A stretch of 64,000 bases of DNA from Silene conica (taxonomy: Eukaryota; Streptophyta; Magnoliopsida; Caryophyllales; Caryophyllaceae): positions 79,544,861 through 79,608,860 of the forward strand of contig CM055316.2 of assembly GCA_029255685.2 (NCBI GenBank), given 5' to 3'. The notes under the pieces are model-generated. The model was not told the origin of the DNA and did no database searches. It saw only the letters and a list, made by a program, of their open reading frames with translations. The translations under genes and the position numbers were made by a program. Shown piece by piece: positions 23,660 through 35,219 of this stretch. Positions within the stretch are counted from its first letter, which is position 1. Each line of letters starts with the position of its first letter.

Positions 23660-25130
23660 AATCGAAATTAATCATGGTCCTTTTACAGACATTGCTAATC
23701 ATAAAAAGAACATTCACCAAGAAAGTATTTGATCTTACGTAACACTACACTCGAAAGTGGCAGTATGCCAGCATCATATTACGAGGACTCTGTTAAACTG
23801 ATGTAGAATAAACTTATTAACTGTTCACTACACACCAATGTGTTTCAATATATCTCCTTGGATTCCAAGCATCAGAGTTTTGTTATACTTGCACAAACTG
23901 ATTGTTCACAATTTCAACTTTAGATGGTATCATTAAATCAGCTATCAACATTTCTCGAGAGTGAGAGCAATAACAAACAATAAATACGCTAACCTAACCT
24001 ATTAAAAAAACATACGAATTGGGATCAATACCCACCTTCTTTTTCTTCTTCTTCTTGATGTATACCTCGACTTCTTGTCTACGTCTTCCTGGCAGTCCCT
24101 CCTTAGTAACGCAAAATGTGATCTCGTACAAAAATAATCGACCACCGCTCGTGACGCTACCTCCAACATTGCATGAGTCTTCGTCCACGTCCATGCACAA
24201 GCCGTCTCTATCTCCGCCTCAGTTGCAGCCTCAACCCCAGCCTCAAGAGCACGCAACATTTTCCTTAATACCATCGATTCATAAATTCAAACAAAAATGA
24301 ACAAGGAAGAAAATAAATCTGATTATAAACATAGTCGGCGTTTTAATAAACGTAGTCGGCATTTTTCATAAAAATTATGTTCGTTGGATGATAACATTCA
24401 CTAAACGTTTGCTACAAATATTTTTCACAATTTATTAAACGTTTGATACGGATTATTACTATTTTGCCACGGATATTGTTACATTTATTACTATTTTGCC
24501 ACGATTATTGTTGTTTTCTATTTTTATTTTGTTATGTAATTAATTCAACTTTAAAAAATTGTCAAAATAAAAATATATGTTTTAATTTTCTTAACAAAGA
24601 AAAAGAAAATTTTAATGTTTATTATGTTTTAATTTGTGTTTAATGTTACGATTTTTTTATTTTTTTATTTTTAAATAATAATAACTATATCTTACAAATA
24701 CACTAACTTAATAAAAAAACATACGAATCGGACTTTTTGTAGACTACTCTTTAGCGAATTCTCTCGCTTATAACCGTTTTAACTGCATTACGAGAAAACA
24801 AATTATTTAGCAGCCAATTAATATCAAAAATATACTCCGTATAAAGTTAGAAAAAATCTACCAATGAAATCGGAGAATCCAACAAATCGATATCGATCGT
24901 ACACGGCTAATGCAAACTTGACATAATCGGCGACGGTTGTTAAAAATGTAACGTTTGGTCCATGTTTGATCATTTCCCTTTTCATCCGCTCTTGGAGATT
25001 CCGGTCACCTACCTGAGCTATAACTCTAAAAAGTCTATATCGTAAAGCTGCATCAAACTGCAACAAGTATAATATTAGGCATGTCGATTTGGTTTGTATT
25101 GATAGTAGATATATATGAAACACAATTTAT
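23660..25130 (-). pseudogene. Rearranged remnants of the cystatin-like family (copy A)
   Basis: 23660-23990 matches the 3' flank of the family at 56460-56790. At 24040-24280 the exon 3 end (..RLFLYEITF-like, here SRAVVDYFCTRSHF in another frame) is joined directly to an exon 1 (KMLRALEAGVEAATEAEIET..AWTWTK), so exon 2 and two introns are missing. 24300-24720 is the upstream region of the family (AAACGTAGTCGGC repeats). 24725-24790 is the start of a second exon 3 with its middle deleted. 24865-25060 is a good exon 2 (FDAALRYRLFRVIAQVGDRN, REMIKHGPNVTFLTTVADYV, FALAVYDRYRFVGFSDFIG). So this is parts of two units with a fused gene. Compare the better copies at 57095-58015 and 58436-59580. Confidence 0.7.
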
Positions 25131-25133
25131 TAC

Positions 25134-26412
25134 GAAGTCACCCCGACCGTTTTTTAACCTACGGATTTGAGTGGTTTCCTCGGGCTCAATCTTTCTGCCG
25201 TTTTGGTTGATCCTGATTAAATTGTTTTACATTACGAAGTCACCCCGACCGTTTTTTAACCTACGGATTTGAGTGGTTTCCCTATTATGACAGTGTTATT
25301 GAGGCCGTGATTATACAAGATCATGTCCTGAGGTGCAGGTTGGATCCCTTTTATAAGAAAGTGATCAAAGGTCGTGTTCCTGAAGCTGTTACGCAGGATC
25401 CTCTCTTACATGAGACATTGTCCTTAGGGATATTTTGCTTTGCGATCCTTCATTGGCTCTCCCAAGGATTGGGTCTGTTGGTGGGGCTGAGGAAAAATTA
25501 ACTATTTTAGAGCTCAGCAAAAAGCATGTGGCATTGTACATGTACCTTGACCGAGAATTCTTGGGGGACGTTATTGGTCTTTATCAGGAATGCATAGAAA
25601 AAAGTGGGAGCTTGAGATAATTGTGGTATGCATACCTTATTTCCACCGTACTAACTCGATGCAGGAAGAACTCATTGAGGTTTTGAGGTGTGACGATATA
25701 ACAACATGGCTGATATTTCCCAAACACAACAATATTTGGCGTAGACTGTGGCGAGTTTTTAGCCAGGGATATCCGGCGGATTGGATGATCATATTGCCAC
25801 CCAATGGCCAGTCTGGGGAGCTGTTAGGAAAGGGAGTTGTAGATGAATGTGGAGTAGATGAATATTCGTTTACGAGAAGCGCAATCTTGGAACGAAGGTT
25901 TGCCGCTCTGAGGTCACTCACCCCCGCAGAGTTGTTTAAAGGCAACAGTAAGAACCACACTTGCCTGGTCCGTAAAGGTAAAACAGGCAACGTACGTAAG
26001 TATTCAATACAGGGCAAGAAGCTGCTTTTATACCTTGATTGGCTTCAATTAAAAAACGACCATGGTGAACTTTGTGAGCTGATGATGAAGCTCTACCCTA
26101 AAAATTAAGGCCAAGGGCTGGGAAGTTGTGTTTGTGCCTTTGGATCATATAGATACAGAAAGACATGTCAAGATTGCTAAGATGTCGTGGCCAATTATGC
26201 CTATCCCTGAAGATTGTGAAGCTTTTGTGCCCGGCAAACTGATGTTCCACGGCGACGGTAATTATGGTAATCAAGTTATTGCGTTCAGAGAAAAGGGCAA
26301 TATTGTTTCAAGAGAGGCAGTGAAGGGTCTAAAGAAACACGAGCTCAACGATTCTTTGTTCTGTGATAATCTATATGATGAACTTACTTATAGTCTAGTT
26401 TGTGTACGTTAG
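25134..26412 (+). pseudogene. Decayed copy of the nucleoredoxin-like gene (relic 2)
   Basis: Close match to 11640-12812 of the intact gene, including the last codons (NDSLFCDNLYDELTY). It lacks module 1. The frame is broken by a small deletion near 25420, by loss of one A in an A-run near 25600 and by gain of one A near 26103; the open stretches between are long (for example 25590-26108). The first 50 bp (TACGAAGTCACCCCGACCG..TTTGAGTGG) are repeated at 25233-25281, a local duplication. High similarity to the intact gene suggests a later duplication than relic 1. Confidence 0.9.
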
Positions 26413-26822
26413 TATAACTCCTAAGGGCTCGCTTGGAATCGAAGTAATACTGGAGTAATAGACCCTGAAACAAGGAGAAAAACGATAAATTTTTAGTTAA
26501 TTTAAAATATAGAAGTACAACATAGAAGTCGAAAAACTCGAGAATACCACTTGGAATATCCTTTTGTTTATTCTGGTCAAATTTTCTTCATCACTTTGTA
26601 TTCATCGAGACCCGAGACTCGACTAGATAATATCGCATTATCCTATTAAACTATAACCACCAAAATCCATCCGCATCGGTTTTTTCTACCTTCTCAATTA
26701 ACCGTTTTCTTAATACGACAATATCCGGCTTAGGATGAAAACGTATTTAACCAATCCCATAATCCCATCATTTTCCACCTACAATACCAAAAGAACTCTC
26801 AATTCTCACTTACCAAATCTTA
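26413..26822. other. Intergenic, no gene seen
   Basis: Starts with the same 3' flank as the intact gene (CTAAGGGCTCGCTTGGAATC), then unrelated AT-rich sequence up to a Helitron. Confidence 0.5.
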
Positions 26823-27823
26823 TCTATATAATTACTGAATCATTTCAGAAACCCTCGACGCGTCACGTCATCAATGTAATTGTTTTTTTTTAAAATCTCT
26901 CATGTGGGTCCCGCAATTTCTTTTATGAAATTCCTAGGAAATAACCGCCTGAAATTCTAAATATATACCTGATATCGTAGTTTAAGAAATATTACGTAAC
27001 ATTTTTTTATATAAATTCGTAAACATGAAATTTTACGAAAAACTCGTGTAAAATTGCGCAACTCACTTGCACAACTATTTTGATTTTACAAAAATAAACC
27101 GTAAATTTTACGTAATGATTAATAGTGGGATTGAATATACCTGTGGATACTTAATAATTTGCACAACTGTTTTAACATTAAAACGGTTTATGGTATTAAA
27201 ATTCTAAATAAATACCTGATAACGTAGTTTAAGGAATATTACGTAACATTTTTTATATAAATTCATAAACATGAAATTTTAATTTCTGGCAAGAGTATAC
27301 CCGTTAAATATACCGGTGCATTTTTGCAATCGAAAAAAAGCGACAATACTAAATTTAAAAACAAAATTGAGTAAAGTTAAAAAATTCCAATAAATAATTA
27401 CAATACACAATATATCGATATATTATATCGATGTTCTTAAAAGTAAACCGGTTAAATATACCCGTGCATTTTTGCAATCGAAAAAAAAAGCGACAATACT
27501 AAATTAAAAACAATAAAAATAACATAATATTAATATAACAACCAATAATAGTGTACAAATTTATATATTTTGCGAAAACAAATCATAAACATAACGGTAC
27601 AAAATAAACCTTGAAATAACATCTATATCGATTTAAAAAAAACAATAAAAGAATGGATATATAAATACCATTATTATTATCATGTGCATTTTAACGTATT
27701 ATCAATATAATAGAAATTGAATGCACAATATTCACGTATTATTGACACTATTCGGTAATATTAATTATCCACCATATTTTTTCTAAAATATACCCGTGCA
27801 ATTTTGCACGGGTTTAACACTAG
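26823..27823 (+). mobile_element. Non-autonomous Helitron, about 1.0 kb
   Basis: Begins A|TCTATATAATTACTGAATC and ends with the hairpin CCCGTGCAATTTTGCACGGG plus TTTAACACTAG|T. A 5' TC, a 3' CTAG after a short hairpin and insertion between A and T are the Helitron rules. The interior has no open frame; a segment around AAATACCTGATA..GTAGTTTAAG is present twice (about 26960 and 27205). Confidence 0.85.
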
Positions 27824-28082
27824 TTTCTCAAAAGAAAAAATCAAGGGTAAGAATCGAATCCCAACTTCATGGTCAACTTCATGGTTGGAATAAGAGGGCT
27901 TCTATAACCTGAGATAACCGACACTTGTTCTCTCTTTAGGTTGATTTTTCATGCATAATATACCTTTTTTTTGTTACTATAAAAAATTCAATTGAGCATA
28001 ACTCCTTGAGACCTTGATCGAAATTCAGAATCGGCCAATTTTTGTTCTAGAATGATTCTCATTATACTCTCTGATTTAAGGG
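27824..28082. other. Intergenic, no gene seen
   Basis: AT-rich, no recognised element or frame. Confidence 0.4.
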
Positions 28083-28310
28083 AAAATAAAATGTCGATTG
28101 TCCCAAGTTCATTACTCTAGCAAACCTCTGCCTTACAGGCAGTTAATCACTCTTGTTTAAGAGTTTCTCAGATTTAGGGGTTATTACTTTGTATGATTGA
28201 TTTTGACTTTTTTGGCCCTTTGAAGGAGGAATAAAAAAAGTCTATAACTTTCTTGCACAAAAAAAAAAAAATAAAATAAAATAAAATAAAATAAAATAAA
28301 ATGTCGATTG
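28083..28310 (+). mobile_element. Short retroposed insertion with 18 bp target duplication
   Basis: AAAATAAAATGTCGATTG occurs at 28083-28100 and again at 28293-28310. Between them lie about 150 bp ending in a poly(A) run and ATAAA repeats (28258-28292). This is the mark of target-primed reverse transcription. I see no clear RNA polymerase III A and B boxes, so a very short LINE 3' end is likelier than a SINE. Confidence 0.7.
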
Positions 28311-28718
28311 GTGTTTTGTCTAGTTTTTTTTTTTTTATAAAAACGTCAAATCAACCTTAACTTTGATCTTAAATTTCTAAATAATCATTTTCGTTTCGTC
28401 AAATTATAGGTCTCAAAAGGTTAATCAATTTGAAAAAAAGAATTGCCAAAATCTAATTTCTATTCTATGATTTATGCTCATTTGATATTTTAAGAACGAT
28501 AAAAAGGGCATGTCATGCTTGAAAATCGAAACTCAAAAATACTTGTGCACAACTTAAAAAGTTGGGTATCACATGCAAAATGATACTCCTTACTGTATTG
28601 TTCAAGGCACCACGTGAATCTTCCGTTGTTTCATTAATGAAGAAATTATTAAGCTCATTCGAAACATAGTAAAGACCATTGCCTACACCAAAATTCTAGT
28701 CGCAAAATTTAATTGAAG
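28311..28718. other. Intergenic, no gene seen
   Basis: AT-rich; 28660-28715 resembles about 5100-5165 (AGACCATxGCCTACAC), an old dispersed repeat. Confidence 0.4.
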
Positions 28719-30281
28719 TAATTAGCGGGTTTGCGGTCTCCAGGAAAATTGACTCGATGATTGCTGCTTTCTGGTGGCAAAAGAATGGGCGCACAAATTT
28801 GATCCATTGGCTCAGGAAAGACATTCTTCACATGCCCAAAGAAAAAGGCGGCTTAGGCTTAAAATCAGCGGCAATTCTTGGGCAAGCTATGCTGCTAAAG
28901 ATCTACTGGCGACTACAACATGATCATTCCGGTATACTTGCAAAATATCTTTTACCCAAATACAAAAAAGACTTACCTATTCCCAGTATGAAATCTAAGG
29001 TTTCCAATTCCTCTTTCGCTTGGCAAGGCTTATGTAAAATAGTCCACAAATGTCGTGATGGTATCACATGGAAGGTTGGTAACGGGAAAGAGGCTAATAT
29101 TCTTAGTGACAACTGGATAAATGGTGCATCTCCTGTTTTATCCGCCAACTCAGCGCCTGCTATCCATATCTCTGTCCCGGAACTTCTTCTAGGGGACGAA
29201 AGTTGGAATCCACATATAATTTTCCGCCTTTTCCATTCCTCAACTGCAAAGAAAATCCTAGCTCTGGAGCCACCTGACATTAAGTCAGATGATTTTATTT
29301 ATTGGAAATATACTGAGGATGGAAGCTATTCCGTCAAGACAGGTTATTCGCATATTCTCTCTACAGATATCAATGCTTCTTTACCGCCTTCGCTTATAAA
29401 TTTTCCGTGGCGAACTATTTGGAGACTGCGTTTATCGACAAAGTATGCTTTACTTGTCTGGCGGATGGCTCATAACATTCTGCCCACATTATCTAACTTG
29501 GCCTATCGAGGTTTGCAAGTCTCTAAGCTCTGCATTTTCTGTCACAATCACCCAGAATCTGCTGATCATCTTTTTCGCTCTTGTGAAATAACACAACATA
29601 TATGGCGCTCTTCCCCTTTGGGTATAAATTCAATGGCTGACCCAACTGTGCCTTTTGTTCGTTGGGTTGCCGATTTCATTACCTATCTGGCGCGCTTCCA
29701 GGGCCAGCCCTCTGTTTCTCTCATGAATTTTTTATGTGTCCTTCGCGCAATATGGATCAGCCGAAACTCAGTTGTTTTTAACTCTTCACCTATTCATCCA
29801 ACTTATATTATGCAGCTTGCGGAGTCTCTTATAACCAGTCTTTCTCGACTTGACAACATCCTCCCCGCACCCAAGTTTAACCATCTGCCACGTTCAGGTA
29901 CATTCTCACCTTCCCCTCTTTTAACTGTCTTTTTCTACCTAACTGTCAACAAGATATCAAGTTCTTCTCTTTTTCGCATCTGCTTTTCCGACTCACTTTC
30001 TGGAGCTACTTCGTACCTCACCATTAAAGCAGATTCAGCTTTAGCTGCTCACGCAAGAGGCCTTCTCCACTTTATGAAGACTCCTCGCACTCAGGATATT
30101 CAGCCCTGTTGTTTCAGTATCGCATCTCGAAAATTATTTTCAGTTCTGGTTAATCATATGCCAGTACCAATAGCAGTGCGCCACACTATATGTGGCATTC
30201 GCGTCTTTTTGCGTAAAAGACGCTTTTGGTCTGTAAGTCTAACTACGGGCTAATTGTAGCCAGGTTTTTGTTGTACTCTTA

Positions 30282-30365
<84 letters not shown>

Positions 30366-30409
30366 TTTACTGTTGTCGAAAAAAAAAAAAATAATAATTA
30401 GCGGGTTTG
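28719..30409 (+). mobile_element. 5'-truncated LINE (L1 type) with 15 bp target duplication
   Basis: TAATTAGCGGGTTTG occurs at 28719-28733 and 30395-30409, and the 3' end has (TA)n (30283-30362) and a poly(A) of 13 (30379-30391). The insert of about 1.66 kb is the 3' end of an L1-type element; the 5' part, with endonuclease and most of the reverse transcriptase, was never copied. The well kept duplication suggests a fairly young insertion. Confidence 0.9.
28757..30253 (+). CDS. LINE ORF2 C-terminal part (end of RT, zf-RVT)
   Basis: Open for 498 residues. It begins in the last part of the reverse transcriptase region (FWWQKNGRTNLIHWLRKDIL, PKEKGGLGLKSAAILGQAML, YSVKTGYSHIL) and runs through the zf-RVT zinc-binding segment (PWRTIWRLRLSTKYALLVWR, then CIFCHNHPESADHLFRSCEI). 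After about residue 360 the sequence is poorly conserved; a plant L1 would have an RNase H domain there and I cannot confirm one. With no catalytic RT (no YxDD) and no endonuclease it cannot move by itself. Confidence 0.85.
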   Translation: MIAAFWWQKNGRTNLIHWLRKDILHMPKEKGGLGLKSAAILGQAMLLKIYWRLQHDHSGILAKYLLPKYKKDLPIPSMKSKVSNSSFAWQGLCKIVHKCRDGITWKVGNGKEANILSDNWINGASPVLSANSAPAIHISVPELLLGDESWNPHIIFRLFHSSTAKKILALEPPDIKSDDFIYWKYTEDGSYSVKTGYSHILSTDINASLPPSLINFPWRTIWRLRLSTKYALLVWRMAHNILPTLSNLAYRGLQVSKLCIFCHNHPESADHLFRSCEITQHIWRSSPLGINSMADPTVPFVRWVADFITYLARFQGQPSVSLMNFLCVLRAIWISRNSVVFNSSPIHPTYIMQLAESLITSLSRLDNILPAPKFNHLPRSGTFSPSPLLTVFFYLTVNKISSSSLFRICFSDSLSGATSYLTIKADSALAAHARGLLHFMKTPRTQDIQPCCFSIASRKLFSVLVNHMPVPIAVRHTICGIRVFLRKRRFWSVSLTTG

Positions 30410-30790
30410 GGTTGAGGTTTAATGACCCATTTATGTAAGTGGGTCGACACGAACACGATACGATATGTAAATATGTAATTGGGTCGGGTTTGGGTTGAGC
30501 TCTTAAAACACGAACCCGACACAAATGACCTGTTTACTAAATTAATCCTAATTTTTTTATTCTTCATCACATAAATATACTTAAATTTTCCAAATATGGA
30601 CATGACACGAACCCGACACGAAATTAACGGGTTAGGGTTGAGCCTTGATGACCCATTTATCTAAGTGGGTCGACACGAACACGACACGAAATTTAATTGG
30701 GTCGGGTTTGGGTTGGAGGTTTTGTGACCCATTTATATGTGATACGAACACAAATCCGACATGACCCGATCTATTTGCCAGGTCTACTTA
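30410..30790. mobile_element. hAT-like MITE rich in GGGTCGxxxCGAAC motifs (left end missing)
   Basis: Two copies of TGACCCATTTAT.TAAGTGGGTCGACACGAACACGA-like sequence (about 30420 and 30650) with CGAACCCGACAC motifs, ending ATTTGCCAGGTCTA. Plant hAT MITEs often start TAGACCTGGCAAA, the inverse of this end. The LINE above sits at its left side. No coding capacity. Confidence 0.45.
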
Positions 30791-31194
30791 AGAGCCACTA
30801 GATCCAAATATTTAAGGTGCGCTTATTCACCAAATAAAATTGTAATTATTTTTGGGAAAAGGGGAGCGTAGATGAACCCCTACACGGCTACACCCCTACC
30901 AAAAATGCCCCCGCTCGTTATGGCGGTGTTTGCCCCAATGGCCCGATCCAGTAAGGCATTAAATATGAACTTTTAAATATTAAGAATATTTAATCTAATT
31001 TTTTGAATAAATAGACTCCAAGACTCTTTAAAGTAACTCATTTCTTAGCTCAATTTTTAATCGAATGTTCATTTAAATGCATTAATTTACATCCCGGTAA
31101 CAAGATACTATAGTGTGAATGTCTGATATTATACTTGTTTATCTCTCATCTTAGTGGCTCACTTATTTTATCTATTTATGTTTTTGTACTCCGA
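30791..31194. other. Intergenic, no gene seen
   Basis: No convincing frame, RNA gene or element end apart from the Helitron terminus at 31195. Confidence 0.45.
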
Positions 31195-32488
31195 CTAGTT
31201 TTAAACTCGTGCACAAAATGTACGGGTATAATTCGAACACATGAGTGGTTGGTTATACATAACAATTATTATTTTTTTGTTCAAGATCGTCTTAGTTTAA
31301 GACGACTCTCACATATCATCATTATATATATAAAAGAAGAATGGTTTTCCGCCTACGTGGCGCAGTCATATCGCAGCATCGGGTATTTCGAGGCCTCACA
31401 TTCAACCTCAGCATTTTCACTTTTTATAGACCAATCAGATTCTGCCACCTCATAATAAGTTAATAATTTAATAATAATTTAATAATTTAATAATCATTTA
31501 TTTATTATTAAATAAAAAAACTAAATCAAACCCTTATTCGAGCTTTTCCCACCGTGCGAATTTCGTCTTCAACAATACAGAGTTCATCTTCTTCAATACA
31601 CAATTCATCTTCTTCAATAGAAAACTCAGGTAATTTGTTTTATGTTTGGATTAATTGAATTTTTAATTGCGTTTTATTTGATTCAATTAGGTTTATTAGG
31701 GTTGTGAATTGTTAATTTGCTTTGGATTTGGGATTTAGGGTTTCGTAACCTTGAAATTTCTTCGATTCTCGAACTAATTTTTCAATTTCAGATGAAATCA
31801 GCCGTCAATCGTGGTTAGTTGGCTTTTAATTTAAACTGTCATCAGTTTATTGTAATGATGTTGTATAGTTTATCGTATTTTTTTTAATGATTTCATATTA
31901 TAAGGTATAGCCAGGAAGCAATCTTACATCTCAATAGCAATTCCTTCTGCAATTTCATTAATTTGTGCAAGACTTTCGCGCAATCCAGCGTCAATTCATT
32001 AATAATTATAGTTTTCTTTTTCCGCACGCGAGTACCTGATCGGCTAAGCATTAACAAAGCTGCTATGTTCTTAATCAGTTTCAGTATGCACGGCGATCAG
32101 TTCAAGGTACGTCAGAAAACAAAGCTCAATCAACGACACGATCGTCCAAAGGACGTAGCAATCGAAGCGGAGTAAAGTACCAATGTGGGCGGCGTTAGAA
32201 TTCAAAGGATCGAAGAAAGCTGCATATTCGTCTGTCGAAGGGTAGTACTGGCGCACTGTATATTACAAAGTGTAATCATGGACCCCCAACGTTCATCTCC
32301 GCCGCCAGCTATCCACTTCTCGACCTCAAAAGTTACAGTAATTCATTTTTTTTCAGTTTTTAATCTTGATTAATTTAAATTATTTGTGTAATCATGGATG
32401 TGATTATAAATTAGTAATGAATTTTAGTACTGGCTGCAGATTTTGTAAAAAGTACGACGGAGTTGTAATTTCCTTTTCTACTGTACAG

Positions 32489-32859
32489 GGTTCTGATGGT
32501 GTGGACTTGGAAATGAACCTAAATGGAAGCATGTCAAAATATGAGGATGAATTCACTGATGTGGTATGATTGTGCCCCTTAAACTGGAAAAGGAATCAGA
32601 TGTATGGTTCATAACAATTTAAGATTTGGAGAGCTCTATACTAGAATGAATTTTTGCATTTTGAATTGTGAATACTGTAGTTGTAGCAGCTGTAATTGTG
32701 ATTATTGATCCTTGGCCATTGAAGGGCACATAATGAAGCTACTTTTATCAAATTCTTATTTAAATTTTTTCTTTTGTTTAGGGTTTTAGCGATCACCAAA
32801 TTTCTGAGATTAAGAAAAGTGAACATTTGACAGCAGAAAGGGAGAGAGAGATCAAGCAG
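32489..32859 (+). pseudogene. Captured syntaxin SYP4 (SYP41/42/43-like) exons
   Basis: Exon 32489-32563 (after ACAG, before GTATGA) reads GSDGVDLEMNLNGSMSKYED..FTDV. Exon 32782-32859 (after TTTAG, before GTAACC) reads GFSDHQISEIKKSEHLTAER..REIKQ. Together they match the segment before the SNARE motif of the trans-Golgi t-SNAREs SYP41-43 (GSDGVDLEMN.NGS and FSEHQ...IKKSE....ERE.EIQQ in Arabidopsis). The SNARE helix and membrane anchor are absent. Splice sites look intact. Confidence 0.75.
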
Positions 32860-33019
32860 GTAACCCTTTTTTATTTTCTCAAGAGTGTCAATTTTTCTGA
32901 TACATATCCTTGCCTCTATCTTTTGGTATCTTATCAATAAACCAGGTAAATCAAAATCAAAATCAAAATCAAAAAAATCCCTAACTTATAAACCTTAGGG
33001 TTAGGGTTTAAGCTCAACA

Positions 33020-33369
33020 ATGGCGGAATCAATGTGCAGAGTTCTCCGAGACGGAGCATTAGAAGGGGAATTAGCACCGTCGTTAACAATCAAAGACTCA
33101 ATTCTCTCTCCTCTAGGTTTACATGTCTTCAATTATGTTCTCTCCCAGATTTCTTCCTACATTTTGGCGGGAAAATCTCAATCTAGGTATATTTCCTTCG
33201 TAAACGACGTCACTTTGTAATTTTTAACTTCGATTTTGTTTTTCAGCTACTTATGATTGAATTTATTGTTTTCTAGAGGATTGGTTCTTGTGGCATTTTC
33301 TCGAAGTCCGTCGTTTTATCTTGATTTGTTGAAGAGAAGTGGATTCGACGACGTAGCTTTGGATAAATG
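33020..33369 (+). pseudogene. Captured ELP5 (Elongator subunit 5) 5' part, two exons
   Basis: Starts with its own [23 protein letters not shown] then [20 protein letters not shown] and GKSQSR at 33020-33186. After a 90 bp GT-AG intron, exon 2 (33277-33369) reads GLVLVAFSRSPSFYLDLLKR..DKW and ends at GTACGT. This is the N-terminus of Elongator complex protein 5, part of the ELP4-5-6 ring needed for tRNA wobble-uridine modification. The rest of the gene is missing. AT-rich leader and AAACCTTAGGGTTAGGGTTT upstream may be the original promoter/5' leader. Confidence 0.85.
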
Positions 33370-34497
33370 GTACGTGAAGTCGTATTTAAGCTGTTTGGAT
33401 TAAGTTCGTGATTTGTGGAAATTGGTTAATGTGATGTGTTTGACTAAGTTCGTGAGATGGAAATTTCTAATGTTTTTTCAACCTATGCAAAAATGTCGAA
33501 AATACTTCAATGATTGTTCGTAAGTCGTGTTGAACTAAAACATCAAAATATTAAGTTGATAATGTTCATGGATTGCGAAATAGTATTAAGTAGCTTGAAT
33601 ATTCACACAAGAATATTACCGCAGTGAGTTAAGGGCTCCCGAGAATTGCGGGGTATTGGGGGTTGGATATAGTGGCGTATGCAGCCTTTGCTGTCTGGTG
33701 CTGTTCAACATTCACCTACTGATAAGTCAGTTATGAGAATTGAGTGAGGCAAAGGGAGGGTAATTTTTTTTATTTTTTTTGCTGTCTGGTGTCAACTGGT
33801 CTGAATTGGAGGCCTAAATGGTATTGAAAAGAGAACGTTTTCGAGGAAAGATAGTTTATATAGTTGAAACTTGAAACTAGGTCGCATTTTTCTTTGAGTA
33901 AAGGAGAAAGTACAATTCTTCAGCAAGATTCTAACCTTTTACTGGCAAAAAGTGGTGGCTTGAATTGTGTGATACAGAGGGACATCATGAATGAATCTGT
34001 AGATATCGCTTCGCATGTTCATGCTCATCAGTTTAGTAGGGTAAAATAAGAATCATAGGATTTGTTGTCAGTAGACCTGTGAGAAGATTGATGTTTGTGA
34101 AACTGTTAGGCAGCTAGACACGCGCCAGAAACCCATTTGTCTGCTTCGAGGACACTGTCATAGCTGGTGACTCTAGCATAATAGTAATAGGTTATTTTCT
34201 TAATCCTACTGGCGACTGAAGATCATGGTCGTCAACCCCAGTCCGAATAGATCCATGTTCAGGAAAAGAGAGGCCATAGCTATTGAAAATGACCTAATGG
34301 CTACACCTATTAGACCTATTGATTTCTATTACGTGGACTGAAGAACAAGCTCCCAAGTCTGAAACCCCAGCCTAAGCAGATCAATGCCAAGGGACAGAGG
34401 GACAGGGAGGCGATAACTATTTGAAATAACGTATTTTCTTATCTGACATATGGATTGTATAGCAGCAAAGTAATTGACCCCCACGGCCCGACTACAG

Positions 34498-35180
34498 GTA
34501 TGCAACAGATTACGGAATGTTCAGATTCTGCATAGCCCACACAGAAGAAGGCTGGAGAGAAGGGACCGAGCAGTATAAGTTCATCGAACACTGTCTTGCA
34601 TCAGTGGACCGACAAAAGCAGCCATGGCTAATCTTTCTTGCTCATCGTGTACTTGGCTATTCGTCTAATCAGTATTATGCTAACGAAGGAACGACAGAGG
34701 AGCCTATGGGAAGGGAAAGCCTTCAAAAGCTATGGCAGAAGTACAAAGTTGACGTTGCCATTTACGGTCATGTCCACAATTATGAAAGAACGTGTCCTAT
34801 TTATCAGGTAACGACTACTCTAGCCTGAGACGGAAGTTATTGCCATTTTATCACCGTCTACTGAAATCCCCCCCTGACTGCGGCTAATACAGAATACCTG
34901 CACAAGAAAAGAGAAAGATCACTACGAAGGACCCTTGAACGGTACCATTCATATCGTAGCAGGAGGAGCAGGAGCAAGTCTTACAGAGTTTACCAGTGTA
35001 CACCCCAATTGGAGCCTGTTCAGAGACTTTGATTATGGCTTTACGAAACTCACAGCATTCGACCATTCAAACTTGCTGTTCGAGTACAAGAAGAGCAGAG
35101 ACGGTAAAGTTTACGACTCCTTCAGAATATCGAGGGATTACAGGGACATCTTGGCTTGCGCGATTGACAGTTGCTATTGG
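34498..35180 (+). pseudogene. Captured purple acid phosphatase (PAP27-like) C-terminal exons
   Basis: Exon 34498-34807 (after CTACAG) reads YATDYGMFRFCIAHTEEGWR, EGTEQYKFIEHCLASVDRQK, WLIFLAHRVLGYSS, then WQKYKVDVAIYGHVHNYERT. Exon from 34893 (after AATACAG) reads NGTIHIVAGGAGASLTEFTS..WSLFRDFDYGFTKLTAFDHS and YKKSRDGKVYDSFRISRDYR. GHVHNYERTCP holds the metal-binding His residues of the phosphatase fold, near the C-terminal end of large plant PAPs of the PAP1/24/27 group. The N-terminal part with the first metal ligands is absent. No in-frame stop is seen within the two exons. Confidence 0.85.
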
Positions 35181-35219
35181 TTAAAGTTTGTAGAAAATGG
35201 GCAGGTTGTTATTGCATAG

